Source: JAGLOK01 sp963675575 (GTDB lineage Bacteria; Bacillota; Clostridia; Christensenellales; UMGS416). From it: a stretch of 64,000 nt of DNA. The stretch covers positions 1 through 64,000 of the forward strand of contig OY776378.1 of assembly GCA_963675575.1 (NCBI GenBank). The letters are read 5' to 3'. The translations under genes were made by a program, and so were the position numbers. This document shows positions 52,038-60,577 of this stretch, piece by piece (the stretch's first letter is position 1; each line of letters starts with the position of its first letter). The notes under the pieces are model-generated. The model saw only the letters and a program-made list of their open reading frames with translations. It was not told the origin of the DNA and did not search any database.

Positions 52038-52631
52038 ATGAAAGAGATAATATTGCCAAAACCGCAGATTGACTTAGATTTTCCGCTGATGAAAGCTCTA
52101 CAAAAAAGGAGTACAATAAGGAAATGGAAGCTTGAAGATTTGCCGTTGCAGGAGATATCAAACATACTTTGGTGCGCCTGTGGGGAAACAAAGCCTGCGG
52201 CAAAAAGGAACAAAAATAAAAGAACGATACCATCCGGGTGCAACAGCCAATTGGTAAGCGTTTATGCGGCGATGGATACGGGAGTGTACAGGTATAATGA
52301 GGCGGAGCACAAGCTGGAGCAAGTAATAAACGAAGATATAAGAAACAATCTCGGTAAACAAAAGATAATGAAAACCGCTCCGTTTGGGTTAATATATATA
52401 GCAGACTTTAATAAGAACACCGGCATTATGAAAAGCGACTATGGACAAAAGATGTTCCTTGGAGGAACTGAAGCGGGAAGCATGAGCCAAAATGTTTATC
52501 TTTACTGCGCTTGTGCGAACTTAAATACAGTGCTTCTAGCACTGGTGGACAGGGACCATATTAAAAGCGCATTAAAGTTGAATAAAAACTGTGAAGTGAT
52601 TTATACCCAGGTAGTGGGGAAAGCGGTTTAA
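52038..52631 (+). CDS. Nitroreductase family protein, SagB/ThcOx-like
   Basis: 197 residues. KALQKRSTIRKWKLEDLPLQEISNILWCACGETKP (residues about 18-52) is the FMN-binding start of SagB-type nitroreductases, with a PSGCNSQLVSVYAAM segment near 75 and GTEAGSMSQNVYLYCACANL near 145-165. No cyclodehydratase or precursor peptide gene is near, so it is not obviously part of an azole RiPP pathway. Single gene with GGAGG SD and a terminator after it. Confidence 0.8.
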   Translation: MKEIILPKPQIDLDFPLMKALQKRSTIRKWKLEDLPLQEISNILWCACGETKPAAKRNKNKRTIPSGCNSQLVSVYAAMDTGVYRYNEAEHKLEQVINEDIRNNLGKQKIMKTAPFGLIYIADFNKNTGIMKSDYGQKMFLGGTEAGSMSQNVYLYCACANLNTVLLALVDRDHIKSALKLNKNCEVIYTQVVGKAV

Positions 52632-52637
52632 ATATAA

Positions 52638-52664
52638 AAAAAGGCGAAATTTCCGCCTTTTTAT
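52638..52664. terminator. Bidirectional terminator
   Basis: AAAAAGGCG / CGCCTTTTT with a short loop, between the nitroreductase and the convergent deoC. Confidence 0.8.
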
Positions 52665-52691
52665 TTTATACGCTGACCGCAGTTAGATAAA

Positions 52692-53363
52692 TCAATAACT
52701 CTCTTTGCCTTGCCTGCCTTCAACTATGGCAATTCCGGCACTTGCACCGATTCGGGTGGCGCCGGCTTTAATCATCGCTTCAGCTGTTTCATAGTCCCGA
52801 ACTCCGCCGGAAGCTTTCACGCCTATATCGGGGCCGACGGTTTTTCGCATCAAAGCAATATCTTCGGCGGTTGCACCTCCAGTTGAAAATCCTGTGGAAG
52901 TTTTTACAAAATCCGCGTCAGCGGATACTGCCGCGTTGCAAGCTTTAACTTTTTCATCATCGGAAAGCAAACAGGTTTCAATTATCACCTTGACTAAGGC
53001 TTTGCCTGACGAGGCATCCACAACGGCTTGAATATCGCTTTTAACAAGCCCCCAGTTTCCATCTTTCGCGGCGCCGATATTTATTACCATATCAACCTCT
53101 TGAGCCCCTTTTTCGATAGCGTCTTTTGCTTCAAAAGCTTTTGTTTGAGAAGTGTTTGCGCCCAAAGGAAATCCGATGACCACGCATGTTTTCACATCAC
53201 TGCCTTCAAGCTCGCTGGAAACCAATGCTGTATGGGTGGGATTGACACATACGCTGGCAAAGCCATATTCCTTGGCTTCCGAGCAGATGTTTCTTATTTG
53301 CTCGATGGTCGCGTCTGGTTTAAGTATGGTGTGATCAATGTATTTTGCAATGTTATCTATCAT
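52692..53363 (-). CDS. deoC: Deoxyribose-phosphate aldolase
   Basis: 223 residues. IDHTILKPDATIEQI at residues about 9-23, GFASVCVNPTH near 36, EVDMVINIGAAKDGNW near 87, IIETCLL near 125, and FVKTSTGFSTGGAT near 150 with the Schiff-base lysine. Cleaves 2-deoxyribose-5-phosphate to acetaldehyde and glyceraldehyde-3-phosphate in nucleoside salvage. A -10 TATAAT on the minus strand (53398-53393) with a poor -35 (TTTATA) 17 bases away lies back-to-back with the padR promoter. Stand-alone. Confidence 0.95.
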   Translation of the reverse strand: MIDNIAKYIDHTILKPDATIEQIRNICSEAKEYGFASVCVNPTHTALVSSELEGSDVKTCVVIGFPLGANTSQTKAFEAKDAIEKGAQEVDMVINIGAAKDGNWGLVKSDIQAVVDASSGKALVKVIIETCLLSDDEKVKACNAAVSADADFVKTSTGFSTGGATAEDIALMRKTVGPDIGVKASGGVRDYETAEAMIKAGATRIGASAGIAIVEGRQGKESY

Positions 53364-53425
53364 AATGTTTATCCCTCGCGCTTGATGGTAACATTATAAT
53401 CCATTTTGGCAAAGTTATAAAGCTG

Positions 53426-53488
53426 TTGACAGAATGATTCATATGTTTTATAATAACGGCATACGTTATATCGTTAAACGTTATAACG
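53426..53488 (+). promoter_or_regulatory. Consensus padR promoter with palindromic operator region
   Basis: TTGACA (53426-53431), 17 bases, TATAAT (53449-53454): full consensus. Directly after it come ATAACG (53453-53458)...CGTTAT (53464-53469) and the palindrome CGTTATAACG (53479-53488), all made from the same CGTTAT half site, at the expected transcription start. Autorepression by the PadR protein is likely. Confidence 0.75.
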
Positions 53489-53509
53489 CAAGGCGATAGG
53501 AGAAACAAT

Positions 53510-53845
53510 ATGGTAAATATTAAAGGCAGCGTGCTAACCGAAACAACACTGTATATCTTGGCGGCGCTAAACAAACCGCTTCATGGCTACGGCATAATAA
53601 AAGTGGTGGAGGAAATGACAAGTGGTAGGGTTGTTTTGGGCCCTGGGACATTGTATGGCGCGCTCCAGACATTGCAAAAAAGCGAATTTATACAAGCGGT
53701 GGGAATCCCGGAAGGCGGACGCAACAAAAAAACATATAAGATAACCAAATACGGACAGGAATTATTAAAAAAAGAGCTTAAAAGGATACAGGAGCTTGCG
53801 CATAATATTGACCTGTCTTTAAAGGAGGATAAATGTGAACAATAA
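53510..53845 (+). CDS. PadR family transcriptional regulator
   Basis: 111 residues. Winged helix: TLYILAALNKPLHGYGIIKVVEEMTSGRVVLGPGTLYGALQTLQKS (residues about 10-58) with the PadR GYxI and PGTLYxxL signatures, then YKITKYGQELLKKE. A strong consensus promoter with CGTTAT repeats sits just upstream. The stop overlaps the DUF2812 gene, with which it forms the known PadR/DUF2812 pair. Confidence 0.92.
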   Translation: MVNIKGSVLTETTLYILAALNKPLHGYGIIKVVEEMTSGRVVLGPGTLYGALQTLQKSEFIQAVGIPEGGRNKKTYKITKYGQELLKKELKRIQELAHNIDLSLKEDKCEQ

Positions 53846-54392
53846 TTCTATTAAAAAAACGAGATTTTTCCCGGTCTGGGCGGAGGAGAAAGAGATTAAA
53901 TGGCTGGGAGATATGTCGGCTCAGGGTTGGCATCTGAAGAAAAGAGGGTTTTTATCGTATTGGTTTAATAAAGGCGAAGAAAAAGAGTATGTTTACAAAT
54001 ATGATTTTAAGCTTTCGACTGCCAAAGATTATGACGAATATAGACAGATATTTGAAGACAGCGGATGGGAACACATTGATGAATTTGCCAACTGGCACTA
54101 TTTCAGGTGTGAAAAAGGAAGTGGCGCAAAAGATATTTATACTGATACTGAATCCGAAAGGCAAAGGCTTAGAAGACTTTTGATTTTAATGGCGTCTCTC
54201 GCGGGCATTAATCTTGTTATAGTATTCAACAACTTTTCTTTGCTAAATTATGTTACGGATAATTTCCGTGACATTCCTTTCTACTTATTTTTGATTTGGG
54301 GGTTTTCGCTTTTCGTGGTAGCGCTTTTGGGATATGCGGCGGTAAGAATACTGATTAAAATGCAAAAACTTAAAAAGAACTTGGTAGAATAG
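53835..54392 (+). CDS. DUF2812 domain membrane protein
   Basis: 185 residues from GTG 53835, AAAGGAGG 6 bases upstream. RFFPVWAEEKEIKWLGDMSAQGWHLKKRG (residues about 9-37) and YKYDFKL are the DUF2812 signature, followed by two membrane helices (LLILMASLAGINLVIVF, FYLFLIWGFSLFVVALLGYAAV). Pairs with a PadR regulator in many Bacillota; function unknown, possibly stress or membrane sensing. It overlaps padR by 11 bases. Confidence 0.87.
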   Translation: MNNNSIKKTRFFPVWAEEKEIKWLGDMSAQGWHLKKRGFLSYWFNKGEEKEYVYKYDFKLSTAKDYDEYRQIFEDSGWEHIDEFANWHYFRCEKGSGAKDIYTDTESERQRLRRLLILMASLAGINLVIVFNNFSLLNYVTDNFRDIPFYLFLIWGFSLFVVALLGYAAVRILIKMQKLKKNLVE

Positions 54393-54731
54393 AGGGTAAG
54401 TCAATCATCGATTGTGATTAGCGATTAACTGTATCTGAGCTTGTGAGATTTCCTGATGTAGATAAATCCTTTGAAAAAGCTTTTAAAAGAATTGGGTTTG
54501 CAAATATTAGAAAAGAAATAGAAAGCGTGAGAATACTATTGATTGAAAATATTCATGCTAGAATATTGAAGAAATTAATAATCAAATGTAAAAAGCCAAA
54601 ATAAAAGCGCCTCAATAAATAAAATAATTGTGGCGCTTTTTAATCTTGTTTTTATTGTAATCTACGATGGTTGCTTTAGCATATACAGCATTAGAACAAA
54701 TGGTTAAATTACCATTTAAGTCCTGTCGTCA
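54393..54731 (+). other. 339-bp intergenic stretch with a small orphan ORF
   Basis: Between the DUF2812 gene and the convergent M23 gene. It holds one 53-residue open frame from a GTG at 54443 to a stop at 54602-54604 (MRFPDVDKSFEKAFKRIGFA...), basic, with no SD and no recognised family; the frame is open a little further upstream without a start. It may be the tail of a decayed gene. A terminator hairpin follows at 54603. Confidence 0.3.
54603..54645 (+). terminator. Rho-independent terminator
   Basis: AAAAGCGCC / GGCGCTTTT with a 20-base AT-rich loop whose ends (CAAT/ATTG) can extend the stem, then T run. Confidence 0.7.
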
Positions 54732-56258
54732 TTAGTAATCATTCTCTGTTTTGCCGCTGAGTGGGTCTACCGCCACACCGTTTATTCTGACTTCAAAGTG
54801 CAGATGCGCGCCGGACGATACTCCAGTGCTGCCCACAAGTGCGATAATCTGTCCTTTTTTAACCTTGTCGCCTTTTTTGACCAATAGCTGGCTGCAGTGT
54901 CCATATCTGGTCTCAACACCGCCGTCATGGGTTATTCTGATGTACAGCCCGTAGCCCGAGGCCGTTCCTGCAAACTTTATGGTTCCATCGGCGCTGGCAT
55001 ATATGGGTGTTCCCTTGGATGCGGCTAAGTCAATTCCTTTATGGAAGGTAGATGCGCCTACAATACCTGTGTTGCGAGGGCCAAACGGGCTTGAAAGACT
55101 ATATGAGCCGGATTTAAGCGGTATCGACATGTTGCCTTCTGTAGCCAGAGTAAGCTCTTTCGGGACGGATTTTGTTCCCCGCCTTACAATCTTGGCTTCA
55201 GGAGTAATCAGAGGATCTTCTTCTAAAAGATTGTATTCGACCTCTATTCCGTTGATATATGTTATTTCGGCAATAACATGGCTTTGGCCGTCTTTGCCCT
55301 CCTGGATTACTTCTTTTTGTGTGGTGAATTTTGCGGGGTCATCTATATATTCAATTTCGTAAGGAACATCTTGTATTCTGTCAACCGTTTCAGTGTATCT
55401 TATGCTCAAAGAATTTTTGGGGGCAACAACAAGAAGCCTGTCTCCCGGATAGATTTTGTCCGAATCGGAAAGCTGGGGATTGGCAATTCTAATATCGGAA
55501 ACTTTCACGCCTTCTTTTCTTGCTATTCTTGTAAGAGCGTCACCGGTGACTACGATATGATATTTCAATTCAACCCCAGGGCCAATTGTTAGATTGTGTA
55601 ATGCGGCTTCTTTGCTTACGATATCTCTGAAATCGACCGCGCCTTCTTCTATTCTTACAGCTTCGACAAATGAAATATCATTATAAACAGCTCCGTCGCT
55701 TGGGACTTCATATGGAGCTTTTGCTTGTTCAAGAACCCAGTCGGCTTCTTCTTGGGACATCACTACGGCTGCCGGCCAGTCATTAACATATATTGTTGTG
55801 GCAAGCACTTTCACGTCAATAGAGTGTTCAATCATGTTTGTAAAAACATCCGCAGGGCAGATATGCTTGGCGCTGGTGGCCACCTGCCTATACTCTATCT
55901 CGAGTTGGTCGGTGACTTTCATACCATACGCATCAGCAAGCTTTGTGCGGATATCGGCAAGATAAGAATCCACTTCATCCGGGCTGTCCACTATGCCGAC
56001 TGATTTGCCGCAAAGGAAAACCTCGTAACCAAGCGCGTATTGCGCTTTGGCGGTGGAAGGTATGATAAATATAGACGCAATAATAATAACAACCGCCAAG
56101 GCGGCTATGCCAAGAGTTCTATGCAAAGTTAAAAAGCGCTTCTTCTTAACTTCATTCTCGCGCTCTGGGATATTTAGCTTGCTGTAATGGCGCTCGGCAT
56201 ATTTGGGTTTTTTGCTTCTGCGCGGGGATTGCCTTTGATTCGGGTTATAATAACGCAT
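54732..56258 (-). CDS. Membrane-anchored LysM-G5-M23 peptidase, copy 1
   Basis: 508 residues. Basic cytoplasmic tail, one membrane helix (TLGIAALAVVIIIASIFII, about 45-65), a long helical region (75-225) resembling the sporulation/endopeptidase N-terminal part, LysM (ALTRIARKEGVKVSDIRIANP, about 240-280), G5 domain (about 290-365, KEVIQEGKDGQSHVIAEITYIN), and a C-terminal M23 domain with HKGIDLAA (HxxxD), YGHCSQL and HLHFEVRI, so zinc ligands are intact. It should cleave peptidoglycan cross-bridges outside the membrane. Paralogue of the next gene upstream; the central half is almost identical in DNA. Own promoter at 56328. Confidence 0.9.
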   Translation of the reverse strand: MRYYNPNQRQSPRRSKKPKYAERHYSKLNIPERENEVKKKRFLTLHRTLGIAALAVVIIIASIFIIPSTAKAQYALGYEVFLCGKSVGIVDSPDEVDSYLADIRTKLADAYGMKVTDQLEIEYRQVATSAKHICPADVFTNMIEHSIDVKVLATTIYVNDWPAAVVMSQEEADWVLEQAKAPYEVPSDGAVYNDISFVEAVRIEEGAVDFRDIVSKEAALHNLTIGPGVELKYHIVVTGDALTRIARKEGVKVSDIRIANPQLSDSDKIYPGDRLLVVAPKNSLSIRYTETVDRIQDVPYEIEYIDDPAKFTTQKEVIQEGKDGQSHVIAEITYINGIEVEYNLLEEDPLITPEAKIVRRGTKSVPKELTLATEGNMSIPLKSGSYSLSSPFGPRNTGIVGASTFHKGIDLAASKGTPIYASADGTIKFAGTASGYGLYIRITHDGGVETRYGHCSQLLVKKGDKVKKGQIIALVGSTGVSSGAHLHFEVRINGVAVDPLSGKTENDY

Positions 56259-56327
56259 TTTTCTCCTTTTTATGTGAAACGCATTTTGTTATGACAACCA
56301 AAATACACGTAACATAAATGTAATAAT

Positions 56328-56356
56328 ATAATAATACTTTTGTGCTTAATATTCAA
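56328..56356 (-). promoter_or_regulatory. Promoter of M23 copy 1
   Basis: Minus strand TTGAAT (56356-56351), 17 bases, TATTAT (56333-56328). The same TTGAAT-17-TATTAT with closely similar flanks lies before copy 2. Confidence 0.65.
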
Positions 56357-56439
56357 CTTAAATGCGTATTTTAATTGTTAATAAAGTGTAGACAAGAATA
56401 ATACGTAGTTAAATGCAGGCCATTTTTAATGCAGGCTTT

Positions 56440-57954
56440 TTATTTTCCCTTAAGAGGATCAACCGCCACGCCGTTTATCCTTACTTCAAAATGTAGATGG
56501 CTTCCTGACGACCTTCCGGTATTACCGACTAAAGCGATAAGTTCTCCGGCCTTTACTTTCTGTCCTTTTTTAACCAATAGCTGACTGCAATGTCCATACA
56601 GTGTTTCCACATCGCCTTCATGAGAAAGCTTAATGTAAAGACCAAAACCGCTTTCTGTTCCGGCGTACTTCACAGTGCCATCGGCACTTGCATATATAGG
56701 GGTTCCCATATCCGCCGCTATGTCTATTCCCTTGTGAAATGTTGATGCACCTGGCACAGGTGCTTTCCTAGGCCCGAATGGGCACGAAATCCTGCTATAT
56801 GACCCTTTTTTTAAAGGTAGGGGCATACGGCCTTCGGCAGCTAAAGTAAGCTCTTTGGGGACGGATTTTGTTCCACGTCGTACAATCTTGGCTTCAGGAG
56901 TAATCAGAGGATCTTCTTCTAAAAGATTGTATTCGACTTCTATTCCGTTGATATATGTTATTTCGGCAATAACATGGCTTTGCCCGTCTTTGCCCTCTTG
57001 GATTACTTCTTTTTGTGTGGTGAATTTTGTGTCGTCATCTTGATATATGATTTCGTAAGGAACATCTTGTATTCTGTCTACCTTTTCAGTGTACCTTATG
57101 CTCAAAGAATTTTTGGGAGCAACAACAAGAAGCCTGTCTCCCGGATAGATTTTGTCCGAATCGGAAAGCTGGGGATTGGCAATTCTAATATCGGAAACTT
57201 TCACGCCTTCTTTTCTTGCTATTCTTGTAAGAGCGTCACCGGTGACTACGATATGGTATTGTAATTCCACACCGGGGCCTATGGTGAGGTTGTGCAATGC
57301 GACTTCTTTGCTTACGATATCTCTGAAATCGACCGCGCCTTCTTCTATTCTTACAGCTTCGACAAATGAAATATCATTATAAACAGCTCCGTCGCTTGGG
57401 ACTTCATATGGAGCTTTTGCCTGTTCAAGGACCCAATCGGCTTCTTCTTGGGACATAACCACGGCCGCCGGCCAGTCGTTAACATATATTGTTGTGGCAA
57501 GCACTTTCACGTCAATAGAGTGTTCAATCATGTTTGTAAAAACATCCGCAGGGCAGATATGCTTGGCGCTGGTGGCCACCTGCCTATACTTTATCTCGAG
57601 TTGGTCGGTGACTTTCATACCATACGCATCAGCAAGCTTTGTGCGGATATCGGCAAGATAAGAATCCACTTCATCAGGGTTTTCCACAATGCCGACTGAT
57701 TTACCGCAAAGGAAAACTTCGTAACCAAGCGCGTATTGCGCTTTCGCTGTGGATGGTATAATAAATATAGATGCAACAAGAATAACAACTGCCAAGGCGG
57801 CTATGCCAAGAGTTCTGTGCAAAGTTAAAAAGTGCTTCCTCTTAAATTCATTCTCACGCTCTGGGATATTTAGCTTGCTGTAGTGTTTTTCTTTATATTT
57901 GTTGTTAACACTTCGCTTAGAAGTATGTTTGTTGTTTGGATTGTAGTAACGCAT
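56440..57954 (-). CDS. Membrane-anchored LysM-G5-M23 peptidase, copy 2
   Basis: 504 residues, same domain order as copy 1: basic tail, membrane helix near 45-65, LysM near 240-280, G5 near 290-365, M23 with HKGIDIAA, YGHCSQL and HLHFEVRI. N-terminal 30 residues and the M23 domain differ clearly from copy 1 (e.g. NTGIVGAS compared with KAPVPGAS; SYSRISCPFG compared with SYSLSSPFG), while the centre is nearly identical. A zinc endopeptidase acting on peptidoglycan. It ends DPLKGK, lacking copy 1's TENDY. Confidence 0.9.
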   Translation of the reverse strand: MRYYNPNNKHTSKRSVNNKYKEKHYSKLNIPERENEFKRKHFLTLHRTLGIAALAVVILVASIFIIPSTAKAQYALGYEVFLCGKSVGIVENPDEVDSYLADIRTKLADAYGMKVTDQLEIKYRQVATSAKHICPADVFTNMIEHSIDVKVLATTIYVNDWPAAVVMSQEEADWVLEQAKAPYEVPSDGAVYNDISFVEAVRIEEGAVDFRDIVSKEVALHNLTIGPGVELQYHIVVTGDALTRIARKEGVKVSDIRIANPQLSDSDKIYPGDRLLVVAPKNSLSIRYTEKVDRIQDVPYEIIYQDDDTKFTTQKEVIQEGKDGQSHVIAEITYINGIEVEYNLLEEDPLITPEAKIVRRGTKSVPKELTLAAEGRMPLPLKKGSYSRISCPFGPRKAPVPGASTFHKGIDIAADMGTPIYASADGTVKYAGTESGFGLYIKLSHEGDVETLYGHCSQLLVKKGQKVKAGELIALVGNTGRSSGSHLHFEVRINGVAVDPLKGK

Positions 57955-58026
57955 CTTTCTCCTTTAAATACGCAAAAACGCTATAATATACAGCGAAGAA
58001 CGCTAACGTAACACAATTGTAATACC

Positions 58027-58055
58027 ATAATAATACTTTTGTGCCTTTTATTCAA
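58027..58055 (-). promoter_or_regulatory. Promoter of M23 copy 2
   Basis: Minus strand TTGAAT (58055-58050), 17 bases, TATTAT (58032-58027), duplicated with the gene. Confidence 0.65.
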
Positions 58056-58127
58056 CTAAAATAAATATTTTTCCCATTAATAAAGTGCTTACAAAAAAGA
58101 ATCATATCTAAAATTTGGCCATTTTTA

Positions 58128-58156
58128 TTGCTGGATTTTTGACGCGATGATATACT
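58128..58156 (+). promoter_or_regulatory. Promoter of the aldo/keto reductase gene
   Basis: TTGCTG (58128-58133), 17 bases, TATACT (58151-58156) with TGa before the -10. Confidence 0.6.
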
Positions 58157-58200
58157 TAAACAAAACACATTTTAACAAATCTATTTAAAAGGGAAACACA

Positions 58201-59316
58201 ATGATTTATAAAAAGTATGGAAAAACACAAAAAGAAGTTTCTGCTGTAGGCTTCGGAGGCATGAGATTTGATACGGATTTGTCCAATGAACAAAACTCCG
58301 AACTTTTGCTGTATGCTGCCCAGCAAGGAATTAACTATTTTGATACGGCGCCCAACTACTGCAATGACACAAGCGAGGATATATTTGGCATTGCGTTAAA
58401 GCAAATGAAAAGGAGCGACTATTTTGTATCTACCAAAAGAATGCCGCACCACGCGAAAACAAAAAAAGAGCACTATGACCTTGTTATGCGAGCTTTGGAT
58501 AGGCTGAATTCGGAATACATTGATTTTTTTCACATATGGTGCTTAAGAAAGCCGGAACACTACAAAGAGGCATTTACAAGCGGACAGTATGAAGCGCTTC
58601 TTGAGGCCAAAGAACAAGGGCTTGTTAAGCATATTGTGTGTTCATCCCATCAGCCGGGCAGCCAGATTAAGGATATTGTTAAAGACGGCAAGGTGGAAGG
58701 CGTGCTTATGGGAATTAACATATTAAACTTTCCTTATAGATGGGACGGCGTAGAAGCTTGCCAGGAGGAGGGATTGGGCGTTGTCGCGATGAATCCTTTG
58801 GGAGGCGGAGTTATCCCCAAAAACGAAGACAAGCTAAAGTTTTTGTGCGAAGGAGACGAAACTCCTACTGAAGCTGCGTTAAGATTTGCAATCGCGTCGC
58901 CGCATATTACAGTTGCGCTAAACGGATTTACCACACGTGAGCATATAGATATGGCAGTTAAAATTGCTGATACAGCAAGCCCCATAACCAAAGCTCAGCT
59001 GGACAAAATAACCGAGAAAGTGGGAAGCAACATGAATGCTGTTTGCACAGGCTGCAGCTATTGTATGCCGTGTCCCGCAAACATAAACATACCCGCCTAT
59101 ATGCAGGTGTACAATGATAAACAGATGTTTAATAAAACAGATGAGGAAATGCTCAAGTCAATGAACTTCCAAAAATCTTTCGGCTTGCTTGTAGCTTCCA
59201 CTGCTCAGGCTAAAGACTGCATACAATGTGGGCAATGTGAAGGAGTTTGCACTCAGCACCTAAACATAATCGAAAGGCTTAAGGAGATGGCTGAATGGGA
59301 AGAAGCCATGGAGTAG
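58201..59316 (+). CDS. Aldo/keto reductase with C-terminal ferredoxin domain
   Basis: 371 residues. TIM-barrel AKR part (1-270): MIYKKYGKTQKEVSAVGFGGMRF, FDTAPNYCNDTSEDIFG with the catalytic D and Y, STKRMPHH with the catalytic K, and NILNFPYRWDG. The C-terminal part (275-371) has CTGCSYCMPCP (about 280) and CIQCGQCEGVC (about 341), two 4Fe-4S type motifs, an arrangement common in clostridial oxidoreductases. Likely an electron-transfer-linked carbonyl reductase; substrate unknown. AAAGGG SD upstream. Single gene. Confidence 0.88.
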   Translation: MIYKKYGKTQKEVSAVGFGGMRFDTDLSNEQNSELLLYAAQQGINYFDTAPNYCNDTSEDIFGIALKQMKRSDYFVSTKRMPHHAKTKKEHYDLVMRALDRLNSEYIDFFHIWCLRKPEHYKEAFTSGQYEALLEAKEQGLVKHIVCSSHQPGSQIKDIVKDGKVEGVLMGINILNFPYRWDGVEACQEEGLGVVAMNPLGGGVIPKNEDKLKFLCEGDETPTEAALRFAIASPHITVALNGFTTREHIDMAVKIADTASPITKAQLDKITEKVGSNMNAVCTGCSYCMPCPANINIPAYMQVYNDKQMFNKTDEEMLKSMNFQKSFGLLVASTAQAKDCIQCGQCEGVCTQHLNIIERLKEMAEWEEAME

Positions 59317-59399
59317 TTTTATGTAAAAAAAAGGAAATACGATTTAATTCGGGGACATTTTCAATTTTTTAAAAGGCTCATTTAAAATATTGAGTTTAC

Positions 59400-59428
59400 A
59401 AAAGCCTAGGAATAAATCCTAGGCTTTT
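59400..59428. terminator. Bidirectional terminator
   Basis: AAAAGCCTAGGA / TCCTAGGCTTTT with a 5-base loop, between the reductase and the convergent corA. Confidence 0.85.
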
Positions 59429-59477
59429 AACAAACAAATTTTAAGTTTGAGGATGACAAACACACTAGTGAAAGCTT

Positions 59478-60410
59478 TTAAAACATTTTTCTCTTCCAAA
59501 GCCAGATTACTGACAATATCGCAATACCAATGGCAATGGAGCCGACAAATATGAAGCCCCGCGGGCTGCTGCCCCACGGGACATTGACGTTCATTCCCCA
59601 GGCACTGGTTATTAGTGTGGGAAGAGATATAACGATGGTTACCGCGGCCAAGAATTTCATGACTATGGAGAGATTGTTTGAAATGATTGAAGCGTACGCG
59701 TCCATCATTCCGGATAAAATATCGCGGTAAATCGAGCACATCTCAATCGCCTGCTTATTTTCTATGATTACATCATCCAAAAGCTCTTCGTCCTCATGGT
59801 ATTTCCTTATAAAGCTGACTTTCATAAGCTTTTCCAACACTATTTCATTTCCTCTCAATGAAGTGGAGAAATACACCAGAGATTTTTCAAGAGCCATAAG
59901 GTTGAAAAGCTCTTTGTTTTTGTAGCTTTTTTGCATTTCGCTGTTTAACGAATTTGTAGATTTATCAATGTTTCGAAGATAGCGCAAATACATTGCTGCA
60001 TTTTTATAGAGAAGCTGAAAAATAAAACGGGTTTTCTTATTGGTGTAAAAATCCTTTACCTTCCCATCAATAAACATTAAAGGCAAAGGGCTTTCAACCA
60101 ATGTCACCGTAATAATATAATCATCGGTATGCAATATTCCCAAAGGCATTGTGTTGTATACTGTGGTTGATCCCTCAATAGTCACATATGGAATGTCAAC
60201 AATAATAAGCGTTGCTTCGTCTTCAAAATCAATGTGGGAGCGTTCCTCGTCATCCAAAGCCACTTTCAACATTTCGCTTTCAACTTTGGTTATTTCGGAT
60301 ATTTGGTTTATTTCGTCAATAGTGGGTGCCACCATATGAATCCAGCAGCCTTTTTCCGGGATATCCAGAGCAACTTGATTATTGTCGATGGTCTTGATTA
60401 CTTTAATCAT
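59478..60410 (-). CDS. corA: CorA family divalent-metal transporter
   Basis: 310 residues. Large cytoplasmic N-terminal funnel domain (1-245) and two C-terminal helices; the selectivity GMN lies at residues 272-274 (AWGMNVNVP), and the end carries the basic KRKMF. Takes up magnesium or other divalent ions. The gene is preceded by a promoter, a 20-residue leader ORF and a hairpin that can cover its AGGAGG (60419-60424), which suggests translational control; the start ATG is at 60410. Confidence 0.92.
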   Translation of the reverse strand: MIKVIKTIDNNQVALDIPEKGCWIHMVAPTIDEINQISEITKVESEMLKVALDDEERSHIDFEDEATLIIVDIPYVTIEGSTTVYNTMPLGILHTDDYIITVTLVESPLPLMFIDGKVKDFYTNKKTRFIFQLLYKNAAMYLRYLRNIDKSTNSLNSEMQKSYKNKELFNLMALEKSLVYFSTSLRGNEIVLEKLMKVSFIRKYHEDEELLDDVIIENKQAIEMCSIYRDILSGMMDAYASIISNNLSIVMKFLAAVTIVISLPTLITSAWGMNVNVPWGSSPRGFIFVGSIAIGIAILSVIWLWKRKMF

Positions 60411-60417
60411 AATAATT

Positions 60418-60452
60418 ACCTCCTTTTTGCGGTCGCTGCTGCGAAAAGAGGT
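60418..60452 (-). promoter_or_regulatory. SD-masking hairpin before corA
   Basis: On the minus strand ACCTCTTTTCGC (60452-60441) can pair with GCAAAAAGGAGGT (60430-60418), which holds the corA SD. The left arm overlaps CGCAGC (60443-60438), which could instead pair with GCTGCG (60490-60485) inside the leader ORF. The two structures exclude each other, as in attenuation by leader translation. Confidence 0.5.
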
Positions 60453-60469
60453 AGATAAAGTGCTTTAAA

Positions 60470-60532
60470 TCAACCGCCAGTAAACGCAGCAAGTTTGGGT
60501 TTTTTATTTTTACCTCGCGGTTCTGCGTCCAT
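60470..60532 (-). CDS. 20-residue leader ORF upstream of corA
   Basis: ATG 60532 to TGA 60470-60472, 20 residues beginning MDAEPRGKNKKPK and ending AAFTGG. GGAGGTG (60548-60542) lies 9 bases upstream, a better SD than most genes here have; an in-frame ATG at 60550 overlaps this SD. Placed between the promoter (60578-60606) and corA, so it is in the corA transcript. Its charged and proline-containing codons could slow ribosomes. No known family. Confidence 0.55.
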   Translation of the reverse strand: MDAEPRGKNKKPKLAAFTGG

Positions 60533-60577
60533 TACGCGGTTCACCTCCATAAAGTAATATGCATGTTTCAAGTACTA

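Larger units (their letters stand above)
54732..58100 (-). repeat. Tandem duplication of about 1.7 kb with mosaic identity
   Basis: The two M23 genes and their upstream regions are tandem copies. Fully identical blocks: 55423-55559 with 57119-57255 (137 bp), and 55607-55724 with 57303-57420 (118 bp). The 47 bases between them (55560-55606 and 57256-57302) differ at 12 positions by hand count. Confidence 0.85.
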
